A stretch of 25,216 nt of DNA from JBBSEZ01 sp038239195 (GCA_038239195.1 JBBSEZ010000099.1:1-25216); one strand, 5' to 3'; shown: positions 7,398 to 14,903, counted from the stretch's first letter. Numbers and translations are program-made. The notes: a model not told the origin generated them from the letters alone.

Positions 7398-8429
7398 TCA
7401 GTTTTTCTGCCACGCCGCCCGCGGAATGGGCCGCCCGCTGACGCGCGGGACGGCATTGCCCTGCGGGACGGCCGCCTGTGCCCCGGCGCGGGCCTTGCCG
7501 ACGCGCGCCTCGACCTGGTCGATGATCTCTCGCAGCACGCGCGCCGACTTCTCGATGCCCAGCCGCTCCTTCGGCGTCAGCGGCAGCTCGATCTGCTGGC
7601 GACACCCGCCGCAGCCGACGATGGTCGGGACCGACAGGCAGACGTCGCGCACGCCATACAGCCCCTGCTGGAGCGTGCTGACGGGAAGGATGCGCCGCGC
7701 GTCGCGAGCCAGCGACTCCACCACCTCGCGGATGGAGTGGCCGACCGCCATGCTCGACCCGCCCTTGAGCTTGATGACCGTGGCGCCCGCCGTCTTCGTC
7801 TCCTCGAAGGCCTCCTGGCCGAGGGCGGGCGTGTAGCCGGGCCACTGCTCCAGCGGCAGGCCGGCGACGGTGGCGCTCGACCAGACCGGCACCATGCTGT
7901 CGCCGTGCTCGCCGAGCACGATCGCCTGCACCTGCGAGGCGGGGACCTGGAGCTTCTTCGCCAGGTAGCCGCGGAAGCGCGCCGTGTCGAGCTGCGTACC
8001 CAGGCCGAGCACGCGATGCCACGGCAGGCCGGCGCGCTGGACGGCCAGATAGGTCAGCACGTCCACGGGGTTGCTGACGACAACGAGGTACGCGGTCTCC
8101 TTCAACCCGGCGGCCTTGACCTGATCGAGCAGCCCCAGGAACAGATCGACGTTGCGGTTGATGAGGTCGAGCCGGCTCTCCTCGGGCTTGCGCCGCAAGC
8201 CCGCCGTGATGACGACGACGTCGCTCGTCGCCACGTCGTCCATCGTCCCGGCCGAGATGCGCACGTCGCTGGTCAGCGCGGCGGCGTTCAAGAGCTCGAC
8301 GGTGTGGCCCTTGGCGGCGTCGGCGTTGGCGTCGATCAGGCACAGATGGCTGACGGCCCCACCGCACTGCAACGCATACGCGGCGCTGCTGCCGACCAGC
8401 CCGCCGCCGCCGATGATGCTCACCTTCAT
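7398..8429 (-). CDS. L-lactate/malate dehydrogenase homologue of the PVM BMC operon
   Basis: 343 residues. Residues 1-20 (MKVSIIGGGGLVGSSAAYAL) are the NAD-binding Rossmann start. The active-site loop is AGLRRKPEESRLDL (77-90), followed by SNPVDVLTY, LDTARFR (D148, R151) and GEHGDSMVP (catalytic H175). The overall sequence is closest to bacterial lactate dehydrogenases. However, the residue equivalent to Gln102 of Bacillus LDH is R80, as in malate dehydrogenases, so the substrate is uncertain. The C-terminus carries about 30 extra residues rich in Ala, Arg and Pro that do not form an obvious encapsulation helix. Its ATG overlaps the upstream stop by four bases (ATGA), so translation is probably coupled. 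The likely role is redox handling for the pathway: lactate/pyruvate or malate/oxaloacetate with NAD(H). Confidence 0.88.
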   Translation of the reverse strand: MKVSIIGGGGLVGSSAAYALQCGGAVSHLCLIDANADAAKGHTVELLNAAALTSDVRISAGTMDDVATSDVVVITAGLRRKPEESRLDLINRNVDLFLGLLDQVKAAGLKETAYLVVVSNPVDVLTYLAVQRAGLPWHRVLGLGTQLDTARFRGYLAKKLQVPASQVQAIVLGEHGDSMVPVWSSATVAGLPLEQWPGYTPALGQEAFEETKTAGATVIKLKGGSSMAVGHSIREVVESLARDARRILPVSTLQQGLYGVRDVCLSVPTIVGCGGCRQQIELPLTPKERLGIEKSARVLREIIDQVEARVGKARAGAQAAVPQGNAVPRVSGRPIPRAAWQKN

Positions 8430-9025
8430 GACTGCGCTCCCAGGGTTTCGCCCGGCCCTTCTTTTGCAGGCGGCGGGGGCGGTGTCTGCTCGGCCCTGCC
8501 GGCCTTCATGTGCCAGCGAAAGATCGCGTTTCGGGTGAGCACGGTGGCGATCGCCAGCACCCACCACACGGACCACAGGATCTTGAACACCAGCAAGAAC
8601 GTCCATTCGCCGGTGACGTCGGTCAGCGTCCACATCACCACCGTGGCGATCGCGATGGCGCCCGTCAGCGACACCAGCACCACGGTGATGGTGAAGCTCG
8701 CCTTGCCCGACTTGTACCACGGTGCCGTCGCGGGCCGCCTGGGCAGCGGGACGGGCGGGGTTGGCGCCCCGGCCCCCTCCCCCGGCCAGCGGAAGTAGCG
8801 CCGGAAGTACCAGCCGAACATGGTGACGCGCGTCAGGACGGTGGCCAGGCACCCCACCAGCCCGCAGCCCCAGACGATGCGCTCCGCCAGCTTCAGCCCG
8901 AACGCGTGCTCTTCCCAGTTGCCCAGCCACCGCAACAGCACCGACGTGATGGCGCAGGCGACGACCAGCAACAGGACGATCAGGTAAGAGATCATCTTCC
9001 CCAGGTAGGGCCTTGGTTCTGACAT
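8426..9025 (-). CDS. four-helix membrane protein in the BMC operon
   Basis: 199 residues, not recognised as a named family. Four membrane segments are predicted by eye at about 12-31, 45-66, 111-133 and 142-164. A Pro-rich loop (84-100) lies between the pairs and a Pro-rich tail at the end. The second and fourth helices end in the same pattern, ATVLTRxxxFxW (61-72 and 160-171), which suggests an internal duplication of a two-helix unit. It lies between the aldolase (31-base gap) and the dehydrogenase (four-base overlap), so it is co-expressed with compartment genes. GAGGGA precedes the ATG. A role in transport of substrate or product, or in anchoring, is only a guess. Confidence 0.8.
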   Translation of the reverse strand: MSEPRPYLGKMISYLIVLLLVVACAITSVLLRWLGNWEEHAFGLKLAERIVWGCGLVGCLATVLTRVTMFGWYFRRYFRWPGEGAGAPTPPVPLPRRPATAPWYKSGKASFTITVVLVSLTGAIAIATVVMWTLTDVTGEWTFLLVFKILWSVWWVLAIATVLTRNAIFRWHMKAGRAEQTPPPPPAKEGPGETLGAQS

Positions 9026-9056
9026 CGGTCCCTCGCAGAGGGCGGGGCCACCTCGA

Positions 9057-9974
9057 TCAGGCCCTCGCGCTCGCCCCCGTGGCAGACAGCGCGGCCATGA
9101 CCTGATCGGTGATCGTTCGCACCAGTTCGTCGGCGTTTACGTTCGCGGGCGCTTTCCCGTTGCGCTCGGCGGCCTTGCCGTTGACCGCGGCACACGGAGC
9201 GCACTTCGCCCCACTCGCCGTGGGCATGGGGTCATCATAGCGGAACGCATACGGCTCGGGCACGAAGTCCGAGTACGACTCGTCGAAACTGCTCTCGCCG
9301 CACACCGAGCAGTCCTCGTCGCGAAACCGCACGTCGTCGTAGCCGAGGCGCTTCTTGAGGGCCAGCAACTCCTTGGTCTTGCCCTCGTCGAAGAAGTTGA
9401 CGCGCCCGAGCTGCTTGGCGAGGATCAAGATCTTACAATAGGCGTCGATAATCTCGCTGTTCCAGTAGGCCTTTTCGAGGTCGGGCCCGAAGGTGACCGT
9501 GCCGTGGTTGGCGAGGATGATCGTGTTGCAGTCCTTGACGAACGGGGCGATGGTGTCGGCGAACTTCTGCCCGCCCGGCGTCTCGTACTTGGCCACCGGC
9601 ACCTCGCCCAGGAACACCTCCACCTCGGGCAGGATGCACTTGGGGATCGGCTCGTGGGCCACCGCGAATGCCGTCGCGTGCGGCGGATGGCAGTGGACGA
9701 CCCCGCCGACGTCGGGCCGTTGCTTGTAGACCACCAGGTGAAGCAGGACCTCGCTGCTCCGCTTGCGCGTCCCGGCGAGCTGTTTGCCCTCGGCGTCCAC
9801 CTTGCAGACGTCCTCGGGCTTCATGAAGCCCTTGGACATCATCGTCGGCGTGCAGAGGAACTCTTTCTCGTTGAGGCGGACCGAGATGTTGCCGTCGTTG
9901 GCGGCGGCGAACCCGCGGTTGTAGACGCGCCGGCCGATCTCGCAAATCTGTTCTTTGAGCTTGTGTTCGTTCAT
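9057..9974 (-). CDS. pvmN: class II aldolase (fuculose/rhamnulose-1-phosphate type) of the PVM BMC
   Basis: 305 residues, an aldolase_II (AraD/FucA) domain at about 5-215. The zinc ligands are visible as HCHPPHA (H94, H96) and NHG (H157), with E75 as the likely catalytic acid/base and GNISVR (28-33) in the phosphate site. The family cleaves L-fuculose-1-P or L-rhamnulose-1-P into DHAP and L-lactaldehyde, the entry step of PVM compartments; the symbol follows the P. limnophilus work from memory. Residues 216-305 extend well past the usual domain. They hold two CxxC pairs (C222/C225 and C258/C261), an Asn/Gly/Ala linker, and a terminal amphipathic helix (DELVRTITDQVMAAL, 283-297) typical of an encapsulation peptide. 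The gene is 31 bases after a BMC-P gene. The fold is sure; substrate is inferred. Confidence 0.9.
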   Translation of the reverse strand: MNEHKLKEQICEIGRRVYNRGFAAANDGNISVRLNEKEFLCTPTMMSKGFMKPEDVCKVDAEGKQLAGTRKRSSEVLLHLVVYKQRPDVGGVVHCHPPHATAFAVAHEPIPKCILPEVEVFLGEVPVAKYETPGGQKFADTIAPFVKDCNTIILANHGTVTFGPDLEKAYWNSEIIDAYCKILILAKQLGRVNFFDEGKTKELLALKKRLGYDDVRFRDEDCSVCGESSFDESYSDFVPEPYAFRYDDPMPTASGAKCAPCAAVNGKAAERNGKAPANVNADELVRTITDQVMAALSATGASARA

Positions 9975-10005
9975 GGGTCTTTCTCGTTGGTTGCCTCGCC
10001 CCGCC

Positions 10006-10290
10006 CTATTCGCTCACCACCACCCGGTCCAGCAAGCACGCACAGTACGCATCGACCGGCTTCTTCTCCGGGTAGAACGGCGCCGCCGCCTCCCCGCCCT
10101 CGCTGAAGCCGATCCGGCTCCCAATCCCACTTCCCAGGTTGTCGAAGATCACCAGGTCTTCCCCATCGGGCTGTCCGTCGGCCCGGAGCGCCGGCAAGCT
10201 GAACGGCACGCCGATGATCCAGCGCGCCCCGGTCAGGATGGGGTGGACGCGGGACAGCGTCACGGTGCCGATCACCTCAGCGATGCGCAT
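10006..10290 (-). CDS. BMC-P pentamer shell protein (EutN/CcmL family), first copy
   Basis: 94 residues, the normal size for the family. It starts MRIAEVIGTVTLSRVHPIL and continues with WIIGVPFSL and the DNLGSGIGSRIGFSEG loop, the hallmark of EutN/CcmL proteins, whose pentamers cap the vertices of the shell. The ATG at 10290 is chosen over longer frames because it aligns with the family start and GGGAGCTCG lies upstream. It overlaps the end of the RpiB-like gene by 14 bases, so translation is probably coupled. It is the longest-looped of the three BMC-P proteins at YPEKKPVDAYCACLLDR near the C-terminus. Confidence 0.93.
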   Translation of the reverse strand: MRIAEVIGTVTLSRVHPILTGARWIIGVPFSLPALRADGQPDGEDLVIFDNLGSGIGSRIGFSEGGEAAAPFYPEKKPVDAYCACLLDRVVVSE

Positions 10291-10936
10291 GGCCGTCGAG
10301 CTCCCGCAGCGTACAGGCGACCCCATCGGGGCAGCAGCCCCCACCGGGCCCGCAAAGGGCGTTGAAGATCTGCCGCACCTCGAAGAAGGTCCGGCCCGGC
10401 ATCTCCACCACCAGCAAGTTGGCCGCCAGGCTCAGCGTCGCCCGCGCCGCCTGGCCCACCGTCGTCACGGCCACCGCCCGCAGTCCCGCCACCTTGTTGG
10501 CGACGCAGCAGACGAGCCCCGGGTCTTCGCAAAACAGCACGCCCCCCACACACGTCCCCTTGGCCACACACTCCGCCACCGCCTTCGCCCAGCGACACGG
10601 CAGCGAGCCTTCGGCGCCCGGCAGCTCGCGCACTTGTAGCCCCGCGCGCTTCGCGGCCTGCACGGCGCTGCGCACCAGGCCGTAAGGCCGATCTTCGCCA
10701 TAGCCCCAGGCCGGCCCACTCTTCACTTCTCCTTGAGGGGCGGCGCGCGTGACCTGCACGTCGCGCGAGCGAAGTTCCTCGCCGGCGAGGGGCGTGAGGA
10801 CCGTGTGAGGGCCCAGCACCACTTCGCGATGGCCGTTGAGGTGGTGGCGCAGGTCGGCGGCGGACAGCACCCGGCCGGCCCAGCGCAGCACGTGCCGGCT
10901 GGTATCGCTCTCCAGGAGTTGGCCGTTCGCGCTCAT
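10277..10936 (-). CDS. RpiB/LacAB-like protein with an extra N-terminal domain, BMC-associated
   Basis: 219 residues. The C-terminal half (about 85-195) resembles RpiB-type sugar-phosphate isomerases: GGVLFCEDPG then CCVANKVAGLRAVAVTTVGQ (143-162), with a Cys (C136) where RpiB has its catalytic Cys. The usual GTGxG phosphate loop is replaced by EDPGLVC, and the RpiB N-terminal start is absent, so ordinary isomerase activity is doubtful. Residues 1-65 are a separate segment with LTPLAGEELRSRDV, a motif reminiscent of those in other BMC accessory proteins. The tail is Cys-rich (C195, C201, C202, C208), perhaps a metal or cluster site. It is embedded between two BMC-P genes, overlapping one by four bases and the other by 14. 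Conserved linkage suggests a compartment role; the reaction is unknown. Confidence 0.72.
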   Translation of the reverse strand: MSANGQLLESDTSRHVLRWAGRVLSAADLRHHLNGHREVVLGPHTVLTPLAGEELRSRDVQVTRAAPQGEVKSGPAWGYGEDRPYGLVRSAVQAAKRAGLQVRELPGAEGSLPCRWAKAVAECVAKGTCVGGVLFCEDPGLVCCVANKVAGLRAVAVTTVGQAARATLSLAANLLVVEMPGRTFFEVRQIFNALCGPGGGCCPDGVACTLRELDGHAHR

Positions 10937-11190
10937 TCGTCACACAGTCCCATCACCGTCCAGCGAATCGGCGAGTTTCGCGCTCCCACAATCTCGCGCA
11001 CCAACACCGCGTCCGTCGTCGCCACCACTCGCGCCCCGACCGCGGCGCCGAGTTGGTCGATGGCCAGGATCGGCTCGCCGTCCGGCTCGTCGTCGGCGCC
11101 CAGGAACTGCACCAGCAGCAGGCGCTGGCCTTGCAGCGTAGGGTGCTTCACCGTCGCGGTGGCGTGGCCGACGATTCGACCGATTTGCAT
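10933..11190 (-). CDS. BMC-P pentamer shell protein (EutN/CcmL family), second copy
   Basis: 85 residues, the most compact of the three. MQIGRIVGHATATVKHPTLQ, RLLLVQFL and AIDQLGAAVGARVVATTDA follow the EutN/CcmL pattern, with the GAAVGARV turn taking the place of GSGIGSRI. It should form pentameric vertices. AGGAGCTCGCC directly precedes the ATG. Its stop overlaps the RpiB-like start by four bases. The palindromic repeat at 11204-11254 lies just upstream and could separate its message from that of the aldehyde dehydrogenase. Confidence 0.93.
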   Translation of the reverse strand: MQIGRIVGHATATVKHPTLQGQRLLLVQFLGADDEPDGEPILAIDQLGAAVGARVVATTDAVLVREIVGARNSPIRWTVMGLCDE

Positions 11191-11203
11191 GGCGAGCTCC
11201 TAT

Positions 11204-11254
11204 CGCTAAGCCGCAAGCGGCGGGCCCGGCAGGTTCGCCGCTTGCGGCTTAGCG
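11204..11254. repeat. palindromic repeat element, copy 1
   Basis: Arms of 19 bases (11204-11222 and 11236-11254) containing GCTAAGCCGCAAGCGGC enclose a 13-base loop. A second copy lies at 18743-18798; its loop, read on the other strand, is nearly identical. It sits in the 69-base gap between the aldehyde dehydrogenase and a BMC-P gene. Confidence 0.9.
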
Positions 11255-11259
11255 GTCCC

Positions 11260-12702
11260 TCACAGCACCCGCATGCTCCCCACCGTCGTCGAGCGCCGCT
11301 GCCGCGTGAACGTCAGCGGCGTCGTCACGCCCTCGCCCGTCGGCGTGGCGATGCTGAAGCTCAAATAGCCCTCGCCGCCTGTGCCCAACCCGGCCGTGCT
11401 CGGCCCGTTCTGGACGAACAGCGTCGTGTCCATCTCGCGCCCCATGCGCGTGATCGTGTCCACGTTGCGCGAGTGGATGATGCTCGTGTGCCGGAAGCCG
11501 TGCTCGTACTTCTTGGCCAGCGCGATCGCCGTCGCCACGTCCGGCACGCGCACGAACGGCACGAACGGCATCATCTGCTCGTGCTCGACGAACGGGTGCG
11601 ACTCGTCGGTCTCGCCGAACAGCAACTCCGTGTCGGCCGGCACTTTCACGCCTGCCTTCGCCGCCAGCACGGCGGGGTCTTGCCCGATCAGGTCCTTGTG
11701 AACGTGCAAATGGCCCTTGTCGTCGGCCGCGAACGCCACCCTGGTCAGCGCCTCGATCTGTTTGGCGTCGAGGCGCACCGCCTTGCAGCGGGCCATCGCC
11801 TGCATCAGTTCGTCGAAGATCGACGCGACGGCGAAGACCTCCTTTTCGCCGATGCACAGGAGGTTGTTGTCGTAACCGCCGCCTGCGACGATGGAGCGAG
11901 CGGCGTTGTCGAGGTCGGCCGTCTCATCGACGACGACGGGCGGGTTGCCGGGCCCGGCGACGACGGCCCGCTTGGGGCTGCGCAGCGCTGCCCGGCCCAC
12001 GGCGGGCCCGCCGGTCACGCACAGCATACGGACGTCGCGGTGGTCGAAGATCGCCTGGGCCGACTCCAGGGTCGGGTTGGAGACGATGGTGATGAGGTTG
12101 TCGAGGCCGATGGCCTTGTAGATCGCATCGTTGAACAGATGCACGCCTTTGCAAGCGATGCGGGCCCCGCCGGGGTGCGGGTTGCAGACGAGCGCGTTGC
12201 CGCCGGCGAGCATGTTGATGGCGTTACAGGCCAGCGTCGGCAGCGAGTGCGTGACGGGCGTGATGACGCCGATGACGCCGAACGGCGCCAGGTCTTGCAG
12301 CGTCACGCCGTTCTCGCCGCTGAACGCCTCGGTGCGCAGGAACTCGACGCCGGGGATGCGGTCGGCGACGACCTTCAGCTTCTCGATCTTGGCCGACAGC
12401 CGGCCGATCTTCGTCTCTTCGAGTTCCTCGCGCCCCAGCGCCTCGGCCTGCTCGGTGCAGATCTTGCGGATGCAGGCGACCGCCTTGCGCCGGTCGTCGA
12501 GGCCGCGCTTCTCGAACTCGCGCTGCGCCGCGACGGCAGCGCCGATGGCCGCCCCGACGTCGGTGAATACGCCGCGCTGGGCCGCCCCGTTCTTCGAGGC
12601 CCCGTTGCTGCTGGTGCCCGGCGCGGGCGGGGCCTGCGCGGTGCGCATGTTGGCGAGCACTTGCTGCACCACGCCGCGGATCAGTTCGTCGGTGACTTGC
12701 AT
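11260..12702 (-). CDS. CoA-acylating aldehyde dehydrogenase (EutE/PduP-like) of the BMC
   Basis: 480 residues. This enzyme should oxidise lactaldehyde with NAD and CoA to lactyl-CoA inside the shell. The catalytic Cys is C283 in YDNNLLCIGEKEV; GPGNPPVVVDETADL (250-264) and the LLFGETDESHPFVEHEQMMP block (about 357 on) are typical of the EutE/PduP group. Residues 1-45 form a classical N-terminal encapsulation signal: an amphipathic helix (DELIRGVVQQVLANMR, 5-20), then a Pro/Ser/Asn/Gly linker, then the catalytic domain from about residue 46. The helix is nearly the same motif as the C-terminal helix of the class II aldolase. The gene lies 50 bases after a BMC-P gene and is followed by a palindrome. 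Confidence 0.93.
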   Translation of the reverse strand: MQVTDELIRGVVQQVLANMRTAQAPPAPGTSSNGASKNGAAQRGVFTDVGAAIGAAVAAQREFEKRGLDDRRKAVACIRKICTEQAEALGREELEETKIGRLSAKIEKLKVVADRIPGVEFLRTEAFSGENGVTLQDLAPFGVIGVITPVTHSLPTLACNAINMLAGGNALVCNPHPGGARIACKGVHLFNDAIYKAIGLDNLITIVSNPTLESAQAIFDHRDVRMLCVTGGPAVGRAALRSPKRAVVAGPGNPPVVVDETADLDNAARSIVAGGGYDNNLLCIGEKEVFAVASIFDELMQAMARCKAVRLDAKQIEALTRVAFAADDKGHLHVHKDLIGQDPAVLAAKAGVKVPADTELLFGETDESHPFVEHEQMMPFVPFVRVPDVATAIALAKKYEHGFRHTSIIHSRNVDTITRMGREMDTTLFVQNGPSTAGLGTGGEGYLSFSIATPTGEGVTTPLTFTRQRRSTTVGSMRVL

Positions 12703-12752
12703 GGTAGCGTTCCCACAATCGGCTCGTGCCGGTTAAGATTGCTCGTTCTTCT

Positions 12753-13064
12753 TCAATCGCGTGCCGAGAAGATCGTCCGGTTCTCGACGTTGACGGTATC
12801 GACGATGCCGATGATCGTGGCGTCCACGGGGAGCTTCTCCGTCTCCGGCGTGAGGCGGGCGCTGGAGCCTTGCACGATCAAGACCGTCTCGTCCAGGCCG
12901 GCGCCAACGGTGTCCACGACGACGAAGCTGCGGCCGGTGCCGATCAGCCGGTCGCGCGAGCCCGGCTCGACGCGGAGCGGTTCGACGATCAGGAGCTTGT
13001 GCCCGGTCATGGTGGCGACCTTCTGCGTCGCGACCACGCTGCCGGTGACCTTGGCCAGGAACAT
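12753..13064 (-). CDS. BMC-P pentamer shell protein (EutN/CcmL family), third copy
   Basis: 103 residues. MFLAKVTGSVVATQKVATMT, GHKLLIVEPL and VVDTVGAGLDETVLIVQGSS give a clear match to EutN/CcmL, with the GAGLDETV turn as in CcmL and GrpN-type proteins. It is the most canonical of the three. The ATG at 13064 fits the family start and has CGGAGCTCGTC directly upstream. The gene lies 31 bases after the kinase gene and 50 before the aldehyde dehydrogenase. Confidence 0.94.
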   Translation of the reverse strand: MFLAKVTGSVVATQKVATMTGHKLLIVEPLRVEPGSRDRLIGTGRSFVVVDTVGAGLDETVLIVQGSSARLTPETEKLPVDATIIGIVDTVNVENRTIFSARD

Positions 13065-13095
13065 GACGAGCTCCGCGCGTTTCTGCGAAACGCAG

Positions 13096-14286
13096 CTAAA
13101 CGGGGGACGATTCCAGCAACGCCTTCGCCTGCCGTGCCACCACGATCTCCTCGTTGGTCGGCATGGTCCACAGTTGCGTCCGGCTACCGCGCGAGTGAAT
13201 GGCCGCCTCGCCCTTCGCGCCCTCGTTGGCCGTCGGGTCGAGTTGTATCCCCAACCACTCCAGATTGTCGCAAATCGCCGCACGCATCCTCACCGAGTTC
13301 TCGCCGATGCCGCCAGTGAAGACGATGGCGTCGGCCCCGCCCAGAAGCACCAGGTACGCCCCCAGGTAGTGCCGTACGGCGCCGACGAACACGTCCAGCG
13401 CCAGCTTCGACGGCCCCTCGCCGCGCTCGGCCGCGGCCTCGATGTCGCGCAGGTCGTTGTGCCCGCTCAGCCCTAGCAGCCCGGACCGATTGGCCAGGTC
13501 GTCGAGCAACTGCTCCAGCGTCTTGCCGGTGGCCCGCAGCAACACCGGCAGCGCGAACACGTCGAAGTCGCCCACCCGGTTGTTGTGCGGCAGCCCACTC
13601 TGCGGGCTCATGCCCAGGCTGTTCGCCACCGAGCGCCCGTCGCGGATGGCACAGAGCGAACTGCTCCCGCCCAGGTGGCAGGAGATGATCCGCGCCTCGG
13701 GCTTGCCCAGTAGCTGTGCCGTGCGCCCGGCGATAAAGCGATGGCTGGCCCCGTGGAAGCCCCAGCGCTGGATGCCGTGCTTCTCCGCCCACTCCAGCGG
13801 GATCGCGTAGAAGCGCTCGGCCGGCGCGATCGTCTGATGAAACCCCGTCTCAAAGGCCGCCACGAGCGGAATGTGCGGCAGCTCGCGGGCCAGCAGCCGC
13901 ATCGCCGTGACGTAAGGCGGGTTGTGGGCCGGGGCCACGTCGGCATAGGCCTCCATCGCCTTCAGCACCCGCTCATCGACGCGCTGCACTCCAGACAGCC
14001 CCTGAGCATGCACCGCCTTGAAGCCAATGGCCGCCAACTCGGAGGGACTTTGAAGGCAGTGCCGTTTCGGGCCCGAGAGCTGATCGAGGCACAGCCGCAC
14101 CGCGACCGCGTGGTCGCGCGCCGCGACGGTGGTTTCTTCGCGCGCCCCGTTGGCCTCGACGAAGCAGCGCGATTGCTCGGAGCCGATGCGCTCGACGCCG
14201 CCGCGCGCGAGCAGCTTCTCGCCGGCCATGTCGAATAGCCGATACTTGAAGCTGGTGCTGCCCAGATTGGCGACCAGGATTTTCAA
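13096..14286 (-). CDS. ackA: acetate/propionate kinase homologue of the PVM BMC
   Basis: 396 residues, full length for an acetate kinase. It should move phosphate from an acyl-phosphate (here probably lactyl-phosphate) to ADP, recovering ATP. Family blocks are present: NLGSTSFKYR (N7), PAHNPPYV (H121), FHGASH (H178), LSGHNDLRDIE and GGIGENS. Two active-site positions differ. The HRVVHGG motif is FKAVHAQG, putting K90 where Arg91 is expected, and FDTAFHQT is FETGFHQT, putting E146 in place of Asp148. A shifted substrate is possible. The start is TTG at 14286, backed by GGAGGA four bases upstream and by the family start MKILVANLGS. No encapsulation helix is seen. It lies between a membrane-protein gene and a BMC-P gene. 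Confidence 0.9.
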   Translation of the reverse strand: MKILVANLGSTSFKYRLFDMAGEKLLARGGVERIGSEQSRCFVEANGAREETTVAARDHAVAVRLCLDQLSGPKRHCLQSPSELAAIGFKAVHAQGLSGVQRVDERVLKAMEAYADVAPAHNPPYVTAMRLLARELPHIPLVAAFETGFHQTIAPAERFYAIPLEWAEKHGIQRWGFHGASHRFIAGRTAQLLGKPEARIISCHLGGSSSLCAIRDGRSVANSLGMSPQSGLPHNNRVGDFDVFALPVLLRATGKTLEQLLDDLANRSGLLGLSGHNDLRDIEAAAERGEGPSKLALDVFVGAVRHYLGAYLVLLGGADAIVFTGGIGENSVRMRAAICDNLEWLGIQLDPTANEGAKGEAAIHSRGSRTQLWTMPTNEEIVVARQAKALLESSPV

Positions 14287-14290
14287 CTCG

Positions 14291-14296
14291 TCCTCC
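14291..14296 (-). promoter_or_regulatory. ribosome binding site deciding a TTG start
   Basis: GGAGGA on the minus strand lies four bases before TTG at 14286. No ATG in frame fits the kinase N-terminus, so this site fixes the start codon. Confidence 0.7.
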
Positions 14297-14334
14297 GAAT
14301 CGCCGCCTGAAGGCGCGACGCGCGGCGAAGCCCA

Positions 14335-14856
14335 TCAGGGTAGGTCGGACATGGTGGCCCCGAGCAGGCCCACCCGCACGCCGTTGCTCTGCAAGATGCC
14401 GGTCGCCTTGGAGTTGATGACGAGCAAGGCGATCAGCCCGACGCAGGGGATCAGCGTCAGCAGGCCGAGCAGCACTCCGACCCCGGTGCTATAAACCTTG
14501 ACGGCCATCATGAAGACGAACACCGTCGCCGTGATGCTCGCCGCAAGGTAGAACACGGCAAGGACGATGTTCCCGAACAGTTGCAGTTCGGCGGGCATCG
14601 CGTTCAGAGCAAACCCGAGAGGGAGGGTCGCCAGGTAGGCCAGGATGCAGAGAATGATGACCTTCTGCGACCACGCCACCGTCCGCAGGGTCGCGGGATC
14701 CATCCTGGGCCCGCGCGCCCGGGGGCGGTCGTCCTCCTCCTCGTCGCGCCGCCGACGCTCCCTGCTGCGCTCGCGGGGCTCTTCCTCCTCGTCGCGGCGC
14801 CGCGAACGGGGCGGCTCGTTCGTGTAGTCCTCGTCGCGGTCCCGATCGCGTGCCAT
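14335..14856 (-). CDS. membrane protein with charged N-terminal tail, in the BMC operon
   Basis: 173 residues, no named family recognised. The first 50 residues are almost only Arg, Asp and Glu with Pro (for example RDEEEEPRERSRERRRRDEE), probably disordered. Three membrane segments follow at about 65-85, 94-118 and 125-147. It ends in LLVINSKATGILQSNGVRVG, a tail I associate with a group of small planctomycete membrane proteins. It sits between a BMC-H gene (47 bases) and the kinase gene (48 bases), on the same strand. Whether it serves the compartment or was captured by the operon cannot be told; it lacks any transporter signature. Confidence 0.75.
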   Translation of the reverse strand: MARDRDRDEDYTNEPPRSRRRDEEEEPRERSRERRRRDEEEDDRPRARGPRMDPATLRTVAWSQKVIILCILAYLATLPLGFALNAMPAELQLFGNIVLAVFYLAASITATVFVFMMAVKVYSTGVGVLLGLLTLIPCVGLIALLVINSKATGILQSNGVRVGLLGATMSDLP

Positions 14857-14903
14857 GCGTTTCGCCCCCTGGAACGAAGTTCAGACCACCCGGCCGAGCC
14901 GGA

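Noticed and set aside
11053..13476. 807-codon plus-strand frame over the BMC operon
   Set aside because: Lies opposite BMC-P, aldehyde dehydrogenase and kinase genes with clear motifs; composition is that of a complementary-strand artefact.
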